From assembly GCA_937907025.1 (NCBI GenBank), contig CALESJ010000035.1:1-64000 (forward strand): a DNA stretch of 64,000 nt, read 5' to 3'. This DNA comes from an uncultured Faecalibacterium sp. GTDB taxonomy: Bacteria; Bacillota; Clostridia; Oscillospirales; Ruminococcaceae. Each line of letters begins with the position of its first letter. Position 1 is the stretch's first letter. Of this stretch, positions 42,646 through 51,332 are shown piece by piece. Position numbers and translations under genes: made by a program. The notes under the pieces are model-generated. The model had not been told where the DNA came from, did not search any database, and worked only from the letters and a program-made list of their open reading frames with translations.

Positions 42646-43928
42646 TGTTCCGCCTCCTCATAGCGGATGGTCACGCTCTTGGCGTGGGCGTGCAGGCCCT
42701 CCCGCTCGGCAAAGTCGGCAATGCGGTCTTTCACGTCCGCCAGGGCGTCCCGGGTGTAGTACAGGAAGCTGGACTTCTTGACGAAATCGTCCACGCTCAA
42801 AGGGCTGGAGAACCGGGCGGTGCCGGAGGTAGGCAGGGTGTGGTTGGGCCCGGCAAAGTAGTCACCCAACGCTTCGGGCACGTTGCGGCCCATAAAGATG
42901 CTGCCCGCATTGCGGATCTGGCCCAGCAGGGCGAAGGGGTCCTCCACACACAGTTCCAGGTGTTCGGGGGCAATCAGGTTGGCGGCTTCCACCGCCTTGG
43001 TCAGGTCGTCGGTGACAATGATCTTGCCGTTGGTGTCGATGCTCTCCCGGGCGATGGCGGCGCGGGGCAGCTGGGGAATCTGCACTTCCAGCTCCGCCTG
43101 TACCGCTTTGGCCAGGTCCATGCTGTCGGTGACCAGCACGGCGGTGGCCAGCTTGTCGTGCTCGGCCTGGCTCAGCAGGTCCGCCGCCACCCACACGGGG
43201 TTGCAGCCGCCGTCGGCCAGCACCAGGATCTCCGAAGGCCCGGCGATCATGTCGATGCCCACCTTGCCGAAGACCTTGCGCTTGGCGGTGGCCACATAGA
43301 TGTTGCCCGGGCCCACGATCTTGTCCACGGCGGGCACGCTCTCGGTGCCGTAGGCCAGGGCCGCCACGGCCTGGGCGCCGCCGGACTTGACGATCTTGTC
43401 AATGCCCGCCACCGCCGCCGCGGCCAGGATGTTGGGGTTCACCTTGCCGTCCTTGCCGGCGGGGGTGGTCATGACGATCTCGCGCACCCCGGCCACCTTG
43501 GCGGGGATCACGTCCATCAATACGGTGGAAGGGTAGGCCGCCGTGCCGCCCGGCACATAGACGCCGGCCTTTTCAATGGGGGTGTATTTCTGCCCCAGCA
43601 CCACGCCGGGGGTATCGTTGATCACAAAGTCCTTGTGGACCTGGTGCTCGTGGAAGGCCCGGATGTTGGCAGCGGCCATGCGCAGGGTGGTCAGAAAGTC
43701 CTCGCCCACAGCGGCAAAGGCTTCGTCGATCTCCTCCTTGGTCACCAGCAGGCTGTCCAGGTCGGCACCGTCAAATTTTTTTGCGTAGTCCCGCAGAGCT
43801 TCGTCCCCACGGGCGCGAACGTCGGCAATAATGCCGTCCACCACGGCTTCCACATCGGCTTCCGCCCGGATGTCCCGGTTCAGAATCTCCTCCGGCCGCA
43901 CGGCGTCAAAAGAAAGAATACGGATCAT
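42642..43928 (-). CDS. hisD: Histidinol dehydrogenase
   Basis: A 428-residue zinc enzyme oxidising histidinol to histidine in two NAD-linked steps. VYVPGGTAAYPSTVLM, AMIAGPSEILVLADG-like MIAGPSEILVLADGG, AEHDKLATAVLVTDS and FMGRNVPEALGDYFAGPNHTL contain the expected zinc (Gln, His, Asp) and catalytic (Glu, His) residues. It overlaps hisC and the upstream hisZG fusion by four bases each. Confidence 0.97.
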   Translation of the reverse strand: MIRILSFDAVRPEEILNRDIRAEADVEAVVDGIIADVRARGDEALRDYAKKFDGADLDSLLVTKEEIDEAFAAVGEDFLTTLRMAAANIRAFHEHQVHKDFVINDTPGVVLGQKYTPIEKAGVYVPGGTAAYPSTVLMDVIPAKVAGVREIVMTTPAGKDGKVNPNILAAAAVAGIDKIVKSGGAQAVAALAYGTESVPAVDKIVGPGNIYVATAKRKVFGKVGIDMIAGPSEILVLADGGCNPVWVAADLLSQAEHDKLATAVLVTDSMDLAKAVQAELEVQIPQLPRAAIARESIDTNGKIIVTDDLTKAVEAANLIAPEHLELCVEDPFALLGQIRNAGSIFMGRNVPEALGDYFAGPNHTLPTSGTARFSSPLSVDDFVKKSSFLYYTRDALADVKDRIADFAEREGLHAHAKSVTIRYEEAEQ

Positions 43929-45493
43929 ACTTTCAGTGCCTCCTTCATTTTGGCCAGCAGCTCGGTCAGCTGGCGATACTTGAACTGGTAACTGGCGCGG
44001 TTGGCAATGAACCGCGCGCTGATGGGCATGAACTCCTCCAGCACAGCCAGATTGTTCTCCCGCAAAGTGGTGCCGGTTTCCACAATGTCCACGATCACAT
44101 CGGACAGCCCCAGGATGGGGGCCAGCTCGATGGAGCCGTTGAGCTTGATGATGTCGATGTCCCGGCCCAGGGCTTCGTAATGGGCCCGGGCAATGGAAAC
44201 GAACTTGGTGGCCACCCGCAGTGCCCGGCTTTCATCATCCACAAAATCCTTGGGACCGGCCACGCACATCCGGCATTTGCCCATGCCGGTGTCCATGAGC
44301 TCGTACACATCGGCACCGGATTCGGTCAGGATATCCTTGCCCACAATGCCGATGTCCGCCGCGCCGTGTTCCACATAGATGGCCACGTCGCTGGGCTTGA
44401 CCAGGAAGTACCGCACCTTGGCCTCGGGGTTCTCCACCACCAGCTTGCGGGTTTCGTTGTAATCCTCTGCGCAGCCGTACCCGGCCTTGGCCAGCAGGCC
44501 GTAGGCCTTGTCACCCAGGCGGCCCTTGGGCAGGGCGATGTTCAGCCAGGTATCCGGTTCCGCTTCGGCGCTGGGGGTCAGCCGTTCCAGCTCATCCAGA
44601 TACAGGGCAAATCCCAGAGCGCAGGCGCCAGGGGTGAAGCGCCGGGCCAGCAGGTCATACCGGCCGCCTTTCAGCACCGCACGGGCAGCCCCGGCGGCGT
44701 ACCCGGTGAAGACCAGGCCGTTGTAATATTCCATATCCCCGGCCAGGCTCAGGTCCAGCCGCACGGTGTCGGCGGCATCCCCCAGCCCGGCATACAGGGC
44801 CTCCAGCTCGTCCAGGGCGGCGCTCTGGGCATCGCTGCGGCAGCGGGTGCGGGCTTCGGCCAGAGCGGTCTGGAAGGGGCCGTGCAGGCTCAGCAGGGCA
44901 CACAGGGCGTCGGCGCCCTCCTCGTCCAGCCCGGCGGAAAGGGCGGCCTGACGCAGTTCGTGGGCGTTTTTGTCCCGCAGCAGTTCCAGCAGCCGGGGCC
45001 GGGCGGCGGCATCCACCCCCAGGGCGTCCAGCAGCCCGGTCAGGTAGCCCATGTGGCTCACTTCCAGGAAAGTCCGGGTGCCCAGGCTGGCCAGACTGTC
45101 CACAGCCAGCCGCACCACTTCGGCCTGGCGGTCGGCGTCCACCGCGCCGATGCACTCCAGCCCCATCTGGCTGATCTCCGCAAAGGTGTGGCTTTCCCGG
45201 CTGGGACGGCAGACCTGCTCGGTGTAGTAGTAACGCTTGCACTCGCCGGGGGCGGGCTGGGCGTTCTTGGCGATGGAAAGGGTCACGTCCGGGCGGATGG
45301 CCCGCAGCTTGCCATCCAGATCGGTGAAGGTAATGACCTGAGCGTCCGGCAGAAACTTCTGGTTCTGCTGGTACAGGGAATACTCCTCAAACCGGGCGCA
45401 GCGGAATTTGCGGTACCCGGCCTGTTCATACAGCGCCCGCAGCTGCAGGGTGCAGCGTTCGGCGGGGGAAAAACGAGTCAAATCCAGTTCCAT
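43925..45493 (-). CDS. hisZG: Fused HisZ-HisG, ATP phosphoribosyltransferase
   Basis: One 522-residue chain. Residues about 1-310 resemble HisZ, the histidyl-tRNA-synthetase-like regulatory subunit (LRPDVTLSIAK-type IRPDVTLSIAK, YYTEQVCR, ECIGA, YYNGLVFTGYA, LKGGRYDLLARRF). After a short acidic linker (TPSAEAEPDTW) residues about 320-522 are short-form HisG (LNIALPKGRLGDKAY, DIGIVGKDIL, DIVETGTTLREN). Normally these are separate proteins forming a hetero-octamer. The first step of histidine synthesis. ATG at 45493 is chosen over one 27 bases upstream for its GAGGT. The reading frame is continuous through the joint. Confidence 0.93.
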   Translation of the reverse strand: MELDLTRFSPAERCTLQLRALYEQAGYRKFRCARFEEYSLYQQNQKFLPDAQVITFTDLDGKLRAIRPDVTLSIAKNAQPAPGECKRYYYTEQVCRPSRESHTFAEISQMGLECIGAVDADRQAEVVRLAVDSLASLGTRTFLEVSHMGYLTGLLDALGVDAAARPRLLELLRDKNAHELRQAALSAGLDEEGADALCALLSLHGPFQTALAEARTRCRSDAQSAALDELEALYAGLGDAADTVRLDLSLAGDMEYYNGLVFTGYAAGAARAVLKGGRYDLLARRFTPGACALGFALYLDELERLTPSAEAEPDTWLNIALPKGRLGDKAYGLLAKAGYGCAEDYNETRKLVVENPEAKVRYFLVKPSDVAIYVEHGAADIGIVGKDILTESGADVYELMDTGMGKCRMCVAGPKDFVDDESRALRVATKFVSIARAHYEALGRDIDIIKLNGSIELAPILGLSDVIVDIVETGTTLRENNLAVLEEFMPISARFIANRASYQFKYRQLTELLAKMKEALKV

Positions 45494-45530
45494 AAAACGA
45501 TACCTCACATACCCATACAAACATGGTCCT

Positions 45531-45559
45531 ATTATACTTTAGCACAGTAAAGTTGTAAA
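45531..45559 (-). promoter_or_regulatory. his operon promoter
   Basis: On the minus strand TTTACA (45554-45559) and TATAAT (45531-45536), 17 bases apart. The leader is only about 30 bases, so no T-box or leader-peptide attenuator fits. Confidence 0.8.
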
Positions 45560-45571
45560 GCGATGACAAGG

Positions 45572-45635
45572 AAAGAAAAAACAAAAGCAGGCGCAGCTTT
45601 CCCGTTCGGTTCATGAACGGAAAAACGCGCCTGCT
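45572..45635 (-). terminator. Terminator of the 45660-46013 gene
   Basis: AGCAGGCGC and GCGCCTGCT arms with an inner CCGTTC/GAACGG stem; the minus strand continues TTTTGTTTTTTC. Confidence 0.85.
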
Positions 45636-45659
45636 CATAAGGATCGCAGCTATTGAATA

Positions 45660-46013
45660 TCAGCCCTGGCAGCCCATCTCGTCCCAGTTGGCAAAATCTT
45701 CGGCCTTCGCAATGGCGGTGGGGTCAAGTTTGCCGTTCACAGTGGGAACGGGGTCGGTGTGGTCCTGCACGGGGTTGGGGTTGGGCGAGCTGTTGTCCGG
45801 CACCGGAATATACACCTCGGCGCTTGCGCTGGCCGGGGTCTTTTCGGTTTCAGGCGCGTCGGTTTCGGGCTCGGCGGCATCGTCATCAAATGCCTCCGGG
45901 CCCACAATATGCTCGTGCTCGCTGTCTTCGGTATAGCGCTGGGCCAGCAAAGTGGCGGCACAGCCCAGGGCCGCACCGGCCAGAACCGGCAGCAGGTGAC
46001 GGAAAATTGCCAT
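45660..46013 (-). CDS. Hypothetical membrane-anchored acidic protein, 117 aa
   Basis: The N-terminal hydrophobic segment FRHLLPVLAGAALGCAATLL is a signal or anchor; the LGC could be a weak lipobox but lacks the usual context. The rest is acidic and Pro/Glu/Ser-rich (ETDAPETEKTPASASAE, PDNSSPNPNPVQDHTDP). ATG at 46013 with GAGAGGG upstream. No family recognised; likely a surface-exposed tether. Single gene, ended by its own terminator. Confidence 0.65.
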   Translation of the reverse strand: MAIFRHLLPVLAGAALGCAATLLAQRYTEDSEHEHIVGPEAFDDDAAEPETDAPETEKTPASASAEVYIPVPDNSSPNPNPVQDHTDPVPTVNGKLDPTAIAKAEDFANWDEMGCQG

Positions 46014-46132
46014 ACGTTGTCCCTCTCTTCCCAGCGCCGGCGGCATGACCGGCGAATTTGTGGATAGTATACCACCATTTTTCCTGGAATACAAGTTTTT
46101 TTATGTCGCAAGCCCCGTGGCGGGCCGCCGTT

Positions 46133-47521
46133 TCAGCGGTAAAGCGCCGTTTCGGGCAGGTGCAGTTCCGCACAGCCGCCGCCTTCGGGGGCGTTTCGCA
46201 GGACAAGACGTCCCCCGTGGGCTTCGGCGGCCCGTCGGGCCATGTACAGCCCCATGCCCTGGTGCCCGTCGTGGCGGGCGGTGTCCCCGGTGTACAAAAG
46301 CCGCCCGGCCTTGTGCAGTGCTTCGGGGGAAAAGCCGGGGCCGCTGTCGGTCACTGCCAGCACCAAGTCCCCGGATTCCAGGCGGGCTTCCAGCGTTACG
46401 GTGCCGCCCGGCGGGGCGAAGCGGACGGCGTTTTCCAGCAGATTTTCCACGGCCCGGGCCATCCGGTCGGGCTGTATCCGCAGTTTGGCATGGTCGGGCA
46501 GGCCGTCCAGCAGCCGGAACTGCCGCCCGGCCGCCGTGCACAGCGCCTGCCCGGCAGTCCGGCGCCGGTTCAGAAAGTCCTTCGCCTCCACCACCGTCTT
46601 CGGTTCTGCCGCGGAGGGGCCGGGGGCAGCGGCTGTCCGCAGGTCGGCCAGATACCGGGCAGCGGTATCACAGCTGCGGCAGATGGCTGCCACACTTTCG
46701 GCGGTCTGGACCGGCAGGTCCTCCTCGGCCAGCAGGTCGGCGTGGCCGGCAATCACGGTCAGGGGCGTTTTCAGGTCGTGGCTCAGGGCGGAAATCTGCT
46801 CCGAGCGCTGCTGTTCGGCCTCCCATCGCTCCTGCAGACTCCGGGCCAGGTGTCCCCGCAGGGTCTGCATGGTGTCCAGGGCTTCGTCCAGCTCCCGGAT
46901 GCGGGTGCGGCCGAAGTTTGTTTCTGAAAGGTCCCCCGCCGCCAGCCTGGTACAGGCATCCCGCAGCCGGGTGGTGCCGTCGGACAGGCGCCGGGCGGTG
47001 CGGCGGGTGTTCAGCCACACCAGAAACCCCAAAAGCACAGCCAACAGCAGCAGATAACAGGTCTGGAAGTCCGGCAGCCGCTGCCGCAGCCGCGGATTGG
47101 CGTAGGGGACCGAGTAGTCATATTGCAGCAGGCACACCGACCCGTCGGCCAGGGTGGCCGGGATGTGGTACAGGGAATATCCCAGGTTGCCGGACCCGCC
47201 GAACCAGGCGTTCAGGGCCAGGTCCAGCTGCCGGTCGTTCATGTTGGTGGCCAGCACGGCCGGGGAACCGGGAGCAGGGAAGAGGACATACCGGCATAAG
47301 GGGTCCAGCTGGGAGGCATCGAAGGTGTCGGCGGTCATGGCGGGCAGCACTTCGTCCGCGGCCCGGCGGCTGACTTCGGCGGCGGTGGAGGCGGGCAGCA
47401 GAAACCCGGTGTTGAGCAGAATCCCGAACAGCAGCCACCACAGGAACAGCACCACACCGCCCAGGATGGCGGTGGAAAGCAGGTAGCACAGCAGCAGCCC
47501 CCGCAGACTGACGGATTTCAT
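46133..47521 (-). CDS. Sensor histidine kinase
   Basis: A 462-residue membrane kinase. Two membrane segments (about 8-30 and 150-170) flank an extracellular sensor of about 120 residues; a HAMP-like linker precedes the H-box SALSHDLKTPLTVIAGHADL, N-box VENLLENAVRFAPPGG, G1 DSGPGFSPEAL and G2 GMGLYMARRAAEAHGG. The ATG at 47521 overlaps the response regulator stop, so the pair works together. The signal is unknown. Confidence 0.93.
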   Translation of the reverse strand: MKSVSLRGLLLCYLLSTAILGGVVLFLWWLLFGILLNTGFLLPASTAAEVSRRAADEVLPAMTADTFDASQLDPLCRYVLFPAPGSPAVLATNMNDRQLDLALNAWFGGSGNLGYSLYHIPATLADGSVCLLQYDYSVPYANPRLRQRLPDFQTCYLLLLAVLLGFLVWLNTRRTARRLSDGTTRLRDACTRLAAGDLSETNFGRTRIRELDEALDTMQTLRGHLARSLQERWEAEQQRSEQISALSHDLKTPLTVIAGHADLLAEEDLPVQTAESVAAICRSCDTAARYLADLRTAAAPGPSAAEPKTVVEAKDFLNRRRTAGQALCTAAGRQFRLLDGLPDHAKLRIQPDRMARAVENLLENAVRFAPPGGTVTLEARLESGDLVLAVTDSGPGFSPEALHKAGRLLYTGDTARHDGHQGMGLYMARRAAEAHGGRLVLRNAPEGGGCAELHLPETALYR

Positions 47522-48204
47522 GGCGCTGCCTCCTTCCGCCACCGGTATCCGATGCCCCACACCGTTTCGATGGGGTCGGCGTCGGGCACGGCGGCGCGCA
47601 GTTTGGCCCGGATGTTCTTGATGTGCTCGGTGACGGCCCGCTCGTCGGCGGTGCCGTCGTAGCCGAACACCGCCTCGTAGAGCTGTTCCTTGGAGAAGGT
47701 CCGCCCCGGATGCAGGGCCAGGTGTTCACAGATGGCGTATTCCGCCCGGGTCAGGCGCAGGGGCGTTTCCCCGGCGTACAGCAGCCGGGCGGCCATGTCC
47801 AGGGCAAAGGCACCCCGCAGCAGCCGGTCGGTGGGCTGGGGGCCTCGCTGCTGACGGCGCAGATGGGCGTTTACTCGGGCCCGCAGTTCCGCCACCCCAA
47901 AAGGCTTGCGCAGGTAATCGTCCCCACCTGCGGCCAGCCCTTTCAGTACATCCTCCTCCCTGTCTTTGGCAGTCAGGAACAGGATGGGCGCCCCGGTCAG
48001 GCTGCGGATACGGCGGCACAGGGCCACGCCGTCCTCCCCGGGCATCATCACATCCAGCAGGATGCAGTCTGCCCAGCGGCAGAGCGCGGCGTTCACCTCG
48101 GCGCCGGACCCGCAGGTGCGCACCCGGTGGCCGTCCCGCTGCAGGGCCGTCTGCAGCAGGAAACGAATCTCCCGGTCATCGTCCACAGCCAGAATGTTTG
48201 CCAT
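47518..48204 (-). CDS. OmpR/PhoB-family response regulator
   Basis: A 228-residue regulator. The receiver has DDD near residue 8-10, phospho-acceptor Asp in CILLDVMMPGEDG and Lys in FLTAKDREED. The C-terminal winged helix has LTRAEYAICEHLALHPGRTF and ERAVTEHIKNIRAKLR. ATG at 48204 with GGGAGG six bases upstream, overlapping the TraX gene stop as TAATG. Target genes may include its neighbours; unproven. Confidence 0.94.
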   Translation of the reverse strand: MANILAVDDDREIRFLLQTALQRDGHRVRTCGSGAEVNAALCRWADCILLDVMMPGEDGVALCRRIRSLTGAPILFLTAKDREEDVLKGLAAGGDDYLRKPFGVAELRARVNAHLRRQQRGPQPTDRLLRGAFALDMAARLLYAGETPLRLTRAEYAICEHLALHPGRTFSKEQLYEAVFGYDGTADERAVTEHIKNIRAKLRAAVPDADPIETVWGIGYRWRKEAAP

Positions 48205-49052
48205 TACGCGCCTCCCATCCACACGCATACCGCCCAGGACGCCGCGTACAGCAGATACACATGGGCCGGATAAAACCAGTAGAAAAGCTGTTTGAGCCCG
48301 GCGCCCCGGCGGCCGTTATACAGGGCCATCAGGACCACCGCTGCTACACCGAACCATTCATAATAGGTGGTGAACATCTGGGAAAAGGTGAACCCGGGCT
48401 GGCTGCGCACCGCCATCAGGACGGCAAAAAAGTCCATGCCGATGGTCCACACAGCCCACGCGGCCAGCTGCAACGGCCGTTTGTCCCGGAACAGGTAAAG
48501 AATCACACCGCCGATGAGGTACAGTGGGCCGCCGTCGGTGATGCACACCCAGGCGGGCAGTACCGTACTGCCCAGCAGTACCATGGTTGTGGCCATCCCG
48601 GGCTGGGCGGCCAGCAGTACCACCGCAAACCCCCAGGCCACCGGGCCCAGGACGGCCAGCAGGCCCCGGGCAATCCGTCCCTGCCGCAGCCAGTCGATGC
48701 CCTGCCACACCACGCACAGGATGACGAAGTTCAAAAAGATGCCGTTCAGGGGATAGAACCCATCAGGGCGGCGCAGCACCCCCACATACAGCATGAGAAA
48801 GGTGAGCAGCCCCATCCCAGCGCCGATGCCCCACATGCGCAGGAAATAGCGTTTGCGGTCATGGGTGTGGGCAAAGCCTTCCACGGTGCAGAACAGGAAC
48901 AGCGGCGCCGAAAGCCGCCCCAGCATGGAGAACCACTCCGGTACCAGCCCGGTGAATTCAAAGAAATAGTGGATGTGGTCCAGCACCATCAGCGCCAGGG
49001 CGATGATTTTGAGGGCGGTGCCGTCCAAACCGCGCTTTTGTGTTGTCAGCAT
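48204..49052 (-). CDS. TraX-family membrane protein
   Basis: A 282-residue protein with about eight membrane helices. The start DGTALKIIALALMVLDHIHYFF and GRLSAPLFLFCTVEGFAHT match TraX (named after the pilin N-acetylase of F plasmid). Chromosomal homologues in Firmicutes are thought to acylate unidentified substrates. It lies first in an operon with the two-component pair; nothing here points to conjugation. Confidence 0.88.
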   Translation of the reverse strand: MLTTQKRGLDGTALKIIALALMVLDHIHYFFEFTGLVPEWFSMLGRLSAPLFLFCTVEGFAHTHDRKRYFLRMWGIGAGMGLLTFLMLYVGVLRRPDGFYPLNGIFLNFVILCVVWQGIDWLRQGRIARGLLAVLGPVAWGFAVVLLAAQPGMATTMVLLGSTVLPAWVCITDGGPLYLIGGVILYLFRDKRPLQLAAWAVWTIGMDFFAVLMAVRSQPGFTFSQMFTTYYEWFGVAAVVLMALYNGRRGAGLKQLFYWFYPAHVYLLYAASWAVCVWMGGA

Positions 49053-49138
49053 GGGGAAAAACCTCTCTTTTCTTTCAGGATACCGGTATGCTAACAGCCG
49101 TTTGTGTAGAAAGTATCAGGAAATGCCGTGCAATCCTA

Positions 49139-49169
49139 TAAAAAATGGCCCCCGGCGGTTCCGGGAGCC
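49139..49169 (-). terminator. Terminator of the 49185-49418 gene
   Basis: On the minus strand GGCTCCCGG...CCGGGGGCC followed by ATTTTTTAT. Confidence 0.75.
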
Positions 49170-49184
49170 AACAGAGGCAAAGAC

Positions 49185-49418
49185 TCAGCGCACCTGCTGC
49201 ACGGTGTAGGTGAAGCCGTACTCTTCCTGCAGGGCCTTGACGGCGGGTTCGCAGTCCTCAATGAAGGTGGGGGCGTACACGCTCTGGCCGTTGTGGGTCT
49301 TCTTGTAATCTTCCACGATCTGGGTCAGTTTGGCCCAGCCTTCGTCGGCCTTGGCGGGGTCCATATCCTTCGGGAAGTCGATGATGAATTCACGATGGGT
49401 GGGGATGCGAGCTTTCAT
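49185..49418 (-). CDS. Small conserved-looking hypothetical protein, 77 aa
   Basis: Reads MKARIPTHREFIIDFPKDMD... with mixed charge and a final FTYTVQQVR. The ATG at 49418 follows AGGAG eight bases upstream, and a terminator ends the gene, so it is a real single gene. No known family recognised, no membrane segment or Cys motif. Confidence 0.7.
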   Translation of the reverse strand: MKARIPTHREFIIDFPKDMDPAKADEGWAKLTQIVEDYKKTHNGQSVYAPTFIEDCEPAVKALQEEYGFTYTVQQVR

Positions 49419-49477
49419 AGTGATACACTCCTGTTGATTATTTATGATAATATACACATTGTATATTATTGGTGGGG

Positions 49478-50275
49478 TCATTCCACGCCGAAAACCCGGC
49501 GTGCGTTGGCGGCGCAGGTATCCAGCACCGTCTGGGCGTCTGTTTCCCACAGGCCGGCAATGTATCCGGCCACATGGATGATGTTGCGGCTGTCATTGCG
49601 GCGGCCACGCACCGGTTCCGGTGCCATGTAGGGGCAGTCGGTTTCCAGCACGGCACAGTCATGGGGAATGGCGGCCAGCACTTTGGCGGCGCGTTTGGCG
49701 CCTTTGTAGGTCACCGCCCCGCCGAAGCCCAGGCACAGCCCCTGGGCCGTGAGCCAGGCGGCGTCCTCGGCGCTGCCGCTGTAACAGTGTAGCACGCCCC
49801 GGGGCTTGTACCGGCGCAGCAGCTCGTACATTTCGCCGTGGGCTTCCCGGTCGTGGATGGACACGGGCAGGTTCAGCTCGGCGGCCAGCTGCAGCTGGGC
49901 TTCAAACAGATCATACTGTTCCCGGGCGGGCAGGGGCCAGTGATGGTCCAGCCCGATCTCGCCCACAGCCACCACGGCCTTGTCCTCAAACAGCGGCCGC
50001 ATGGCGTTCAGCTCTGCCCGCCAGTCGCCATGGTAGACGGCCACGGTGGGGGCGTCCTCCTCGCCCAGACTTTCGGGGTGAATGCCCAGGGCGGCATGGA
50101 TGTAAGGGTAGGTGTGGGCCAGTTCCAGCACCCGGGGGGCATCCCCCGAGTGGGTGGCACATTCCAGCACCCCCGCCACGCCGCCTTCCGGCAAGGCACG
50201 GCCCAGCAGGTCGGCCCGGTCGGCGTCGAACTGGCGGGAGGAATAGTGGGCATGGGTGTCAAAGATGTTGGTCAT
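49478..50275 (-). CDS. tatD: TatD-family metal-dependent DNase
   Basis: A 265-residue TIM-barrel hydrolase. The metal motif DTHAHYSSRQFD at the start, GEIGLDHHWPLPAREQ, SIHDREAHGEM and the late ETDCPYMAPEPVRGRRNDS are the TatD landmarks (YcfH-type). These enzymes are 3'-5' exonucleases or quality-control hydrolases. Start ATG at 50275. Close to metG, as in many Firmicutes where metG and tatD are neighbours, here with an EamA gene between. Confidence 0.92.
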   Translation of the reverse strand: MTNIFDTHAHYSSRQFDADRADLLGRALPEGGVAGVLECATHSGDAPRVLELAHTYPYIHAALGIHPESLGEEDAPTVAVYHGDWRAELNAMRPLFEDKAVVAVGEIGLDHHWPLPAREQYDLFEAQLQLAAELNLPVSIHDREAHGEMYELLRRYKPRGVLHCYSGSAEDAAWLTAQGLCLGFGGAVTYKGAKRAAKVLAAIPHDCAVLETDCPYMAPEPVRGRRNDSRNIIHVAGYIAGLWETDAQTVLDTCAANARRVFGVE

Positions 50276-50291
50276 AAGGTACCTCGTATTT

Positions 50292-51239
50292 TCAGGCTGC
50301 CTTTTTGGGCTTGTTGACCAGGAAGATACCGCCGCACACCAGCACCAGAGCGGCCACATACTGCCACTCAAACAACGGCTCGGCATTGAGCACAGCCGAA
50401 AGCAGGGTGTTGACCACCGGAATCAGCAGCCCGAAAACGCTGATGCGGCTGACGGGGTTGTTCTTCATGAGCAGGGCCCACAGCACATATCCGGCGCCCG
50501 AAATAAAGGCCAGATACAGCAGAACCGGTACGGCAGCGGGGCTCTGGGGAGCCAGAGAGCCGCCCATGGCGAAGCCCAGCACGGCCAGAGCCAGACCGCC
50601 CACGCCCAGGTTCAGGCAGCAGACCGAGAAGCTGTCGGCTTTCTGGGTCACGGATTTGTTCCAGGGGCCGGCGAAGGCGAACACCGCCGAGGCAATGAGC
50701 ATGGCCGAAACGCCCCAGGCGCTGCCGCCGCCGTGGTTGCCCAGAGTGGCCACCAGCACGCCGCCAAAGCCCAGCACACAGCCCAGAGCCTTGCGGGAGG
50801 TCATCCGGTCGGCGGCGCCGTAGATGAAATGGGCCAGGATCACACCCATGAAACTCTGGGTGCTGTTCAGGATGCCGCCGAAGGAGCCGGTCAGCTGGGC
50901 CACGGCCGAGTAGTAGAAGAAATACTGGGTAGCGGTCTGCCACAGACCCAGAGCGCAGCATTCGCCCAGCACCTTGCCGCGTGGCATGGGCAGGGGACGG
51001 CGTTCCATCAGGGAGCCGCACACCCAGACCAGCAGGCTGCCCAGCATGAACCGGACACCGGCAAAGCAAAGGATGGAGGGGGTATCGGCAGAATCAATCA
51101 CAAACAGGCGGTACCCCATTTTGATGAAGGGAAACGCCGAGCCCCACAGGATGTTGCACAGGACAGCCAGGGCCACCGCTGCGGTAGGAATAGAGAAAAG
51201 CGCATCAAGACGCGATTCCTGTACGGGTTTGGTTTCCAA
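50292..51239 (-). CDS. EamA/DMT-superfamily transporter
   Basis: A 315-residue protein with about ten membrane helices in two EamA repeats (first with LCNILWGSAFPFIKMGYRLF, second with PVVNTLLSAVLNAEPLFEWQ). Such carriers export amino acids or metabolites; the substrate is unknown. No ATG fits; TTG at 51239 is preferred because AAAGGAAGG lies about seven bases upstream. Between metG and tatD on the same strand. Confidence 0.82.
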   Translation of the reverse strand: METKPVQESRLDALFSIPTAAVALAVLCNILWGSAFPFIKMGYRLFVIDSADTPSILCFAGVRFMLGSLLVWVCGSLMERRPLPMPRGKVLGECCALGLWQTATQYFFYYSAVAQLTGSFGGILNSTQSFMGVILAHFIYGAADRMTSRKALGCVLGFGGVLVATLGNHGGGSAWGVSAMLIASAVFAFAGPWNKSVTQKADSFSVCCLNLGVGGLALAVLGFAMGGSLAPQSPAAVPVLLYLAFISGAGYVLWALLMKNNPVSRISVFGLLIPVVNTLLSAVLNAEPLFEWQYVAALVLVCGGIFLVNKPKKAA

Positions 51240-51280
51240 AACGATGCCTTCCTTTGTTGGAATAGTCAGCCTTTGGGCCG

Positions 51281-51321
51281 CATACAAAACCGGCGGCGCC
51301 CAAAACCGCAAGGCGGCGCCG
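51281..51321 (-). terminator. Probable terminator of metG
   Basis: CGGCGCC and GGCGCCG arms (51294-51300 with 51315-51321); the minus strand continues GGTTTTGTATG. Moderate strength. Confidence 0.5.
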
Positions 51322-51332
51322 TCGGTGCAAAA

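Noticed and set aside
45493..45660. Histidine T-box or leader-peptide attenuator
   Set aside because: The promoter leaves only about 30 untranslated bases before hisZG; the hairpin upstream belongs to the neighbouring gene.
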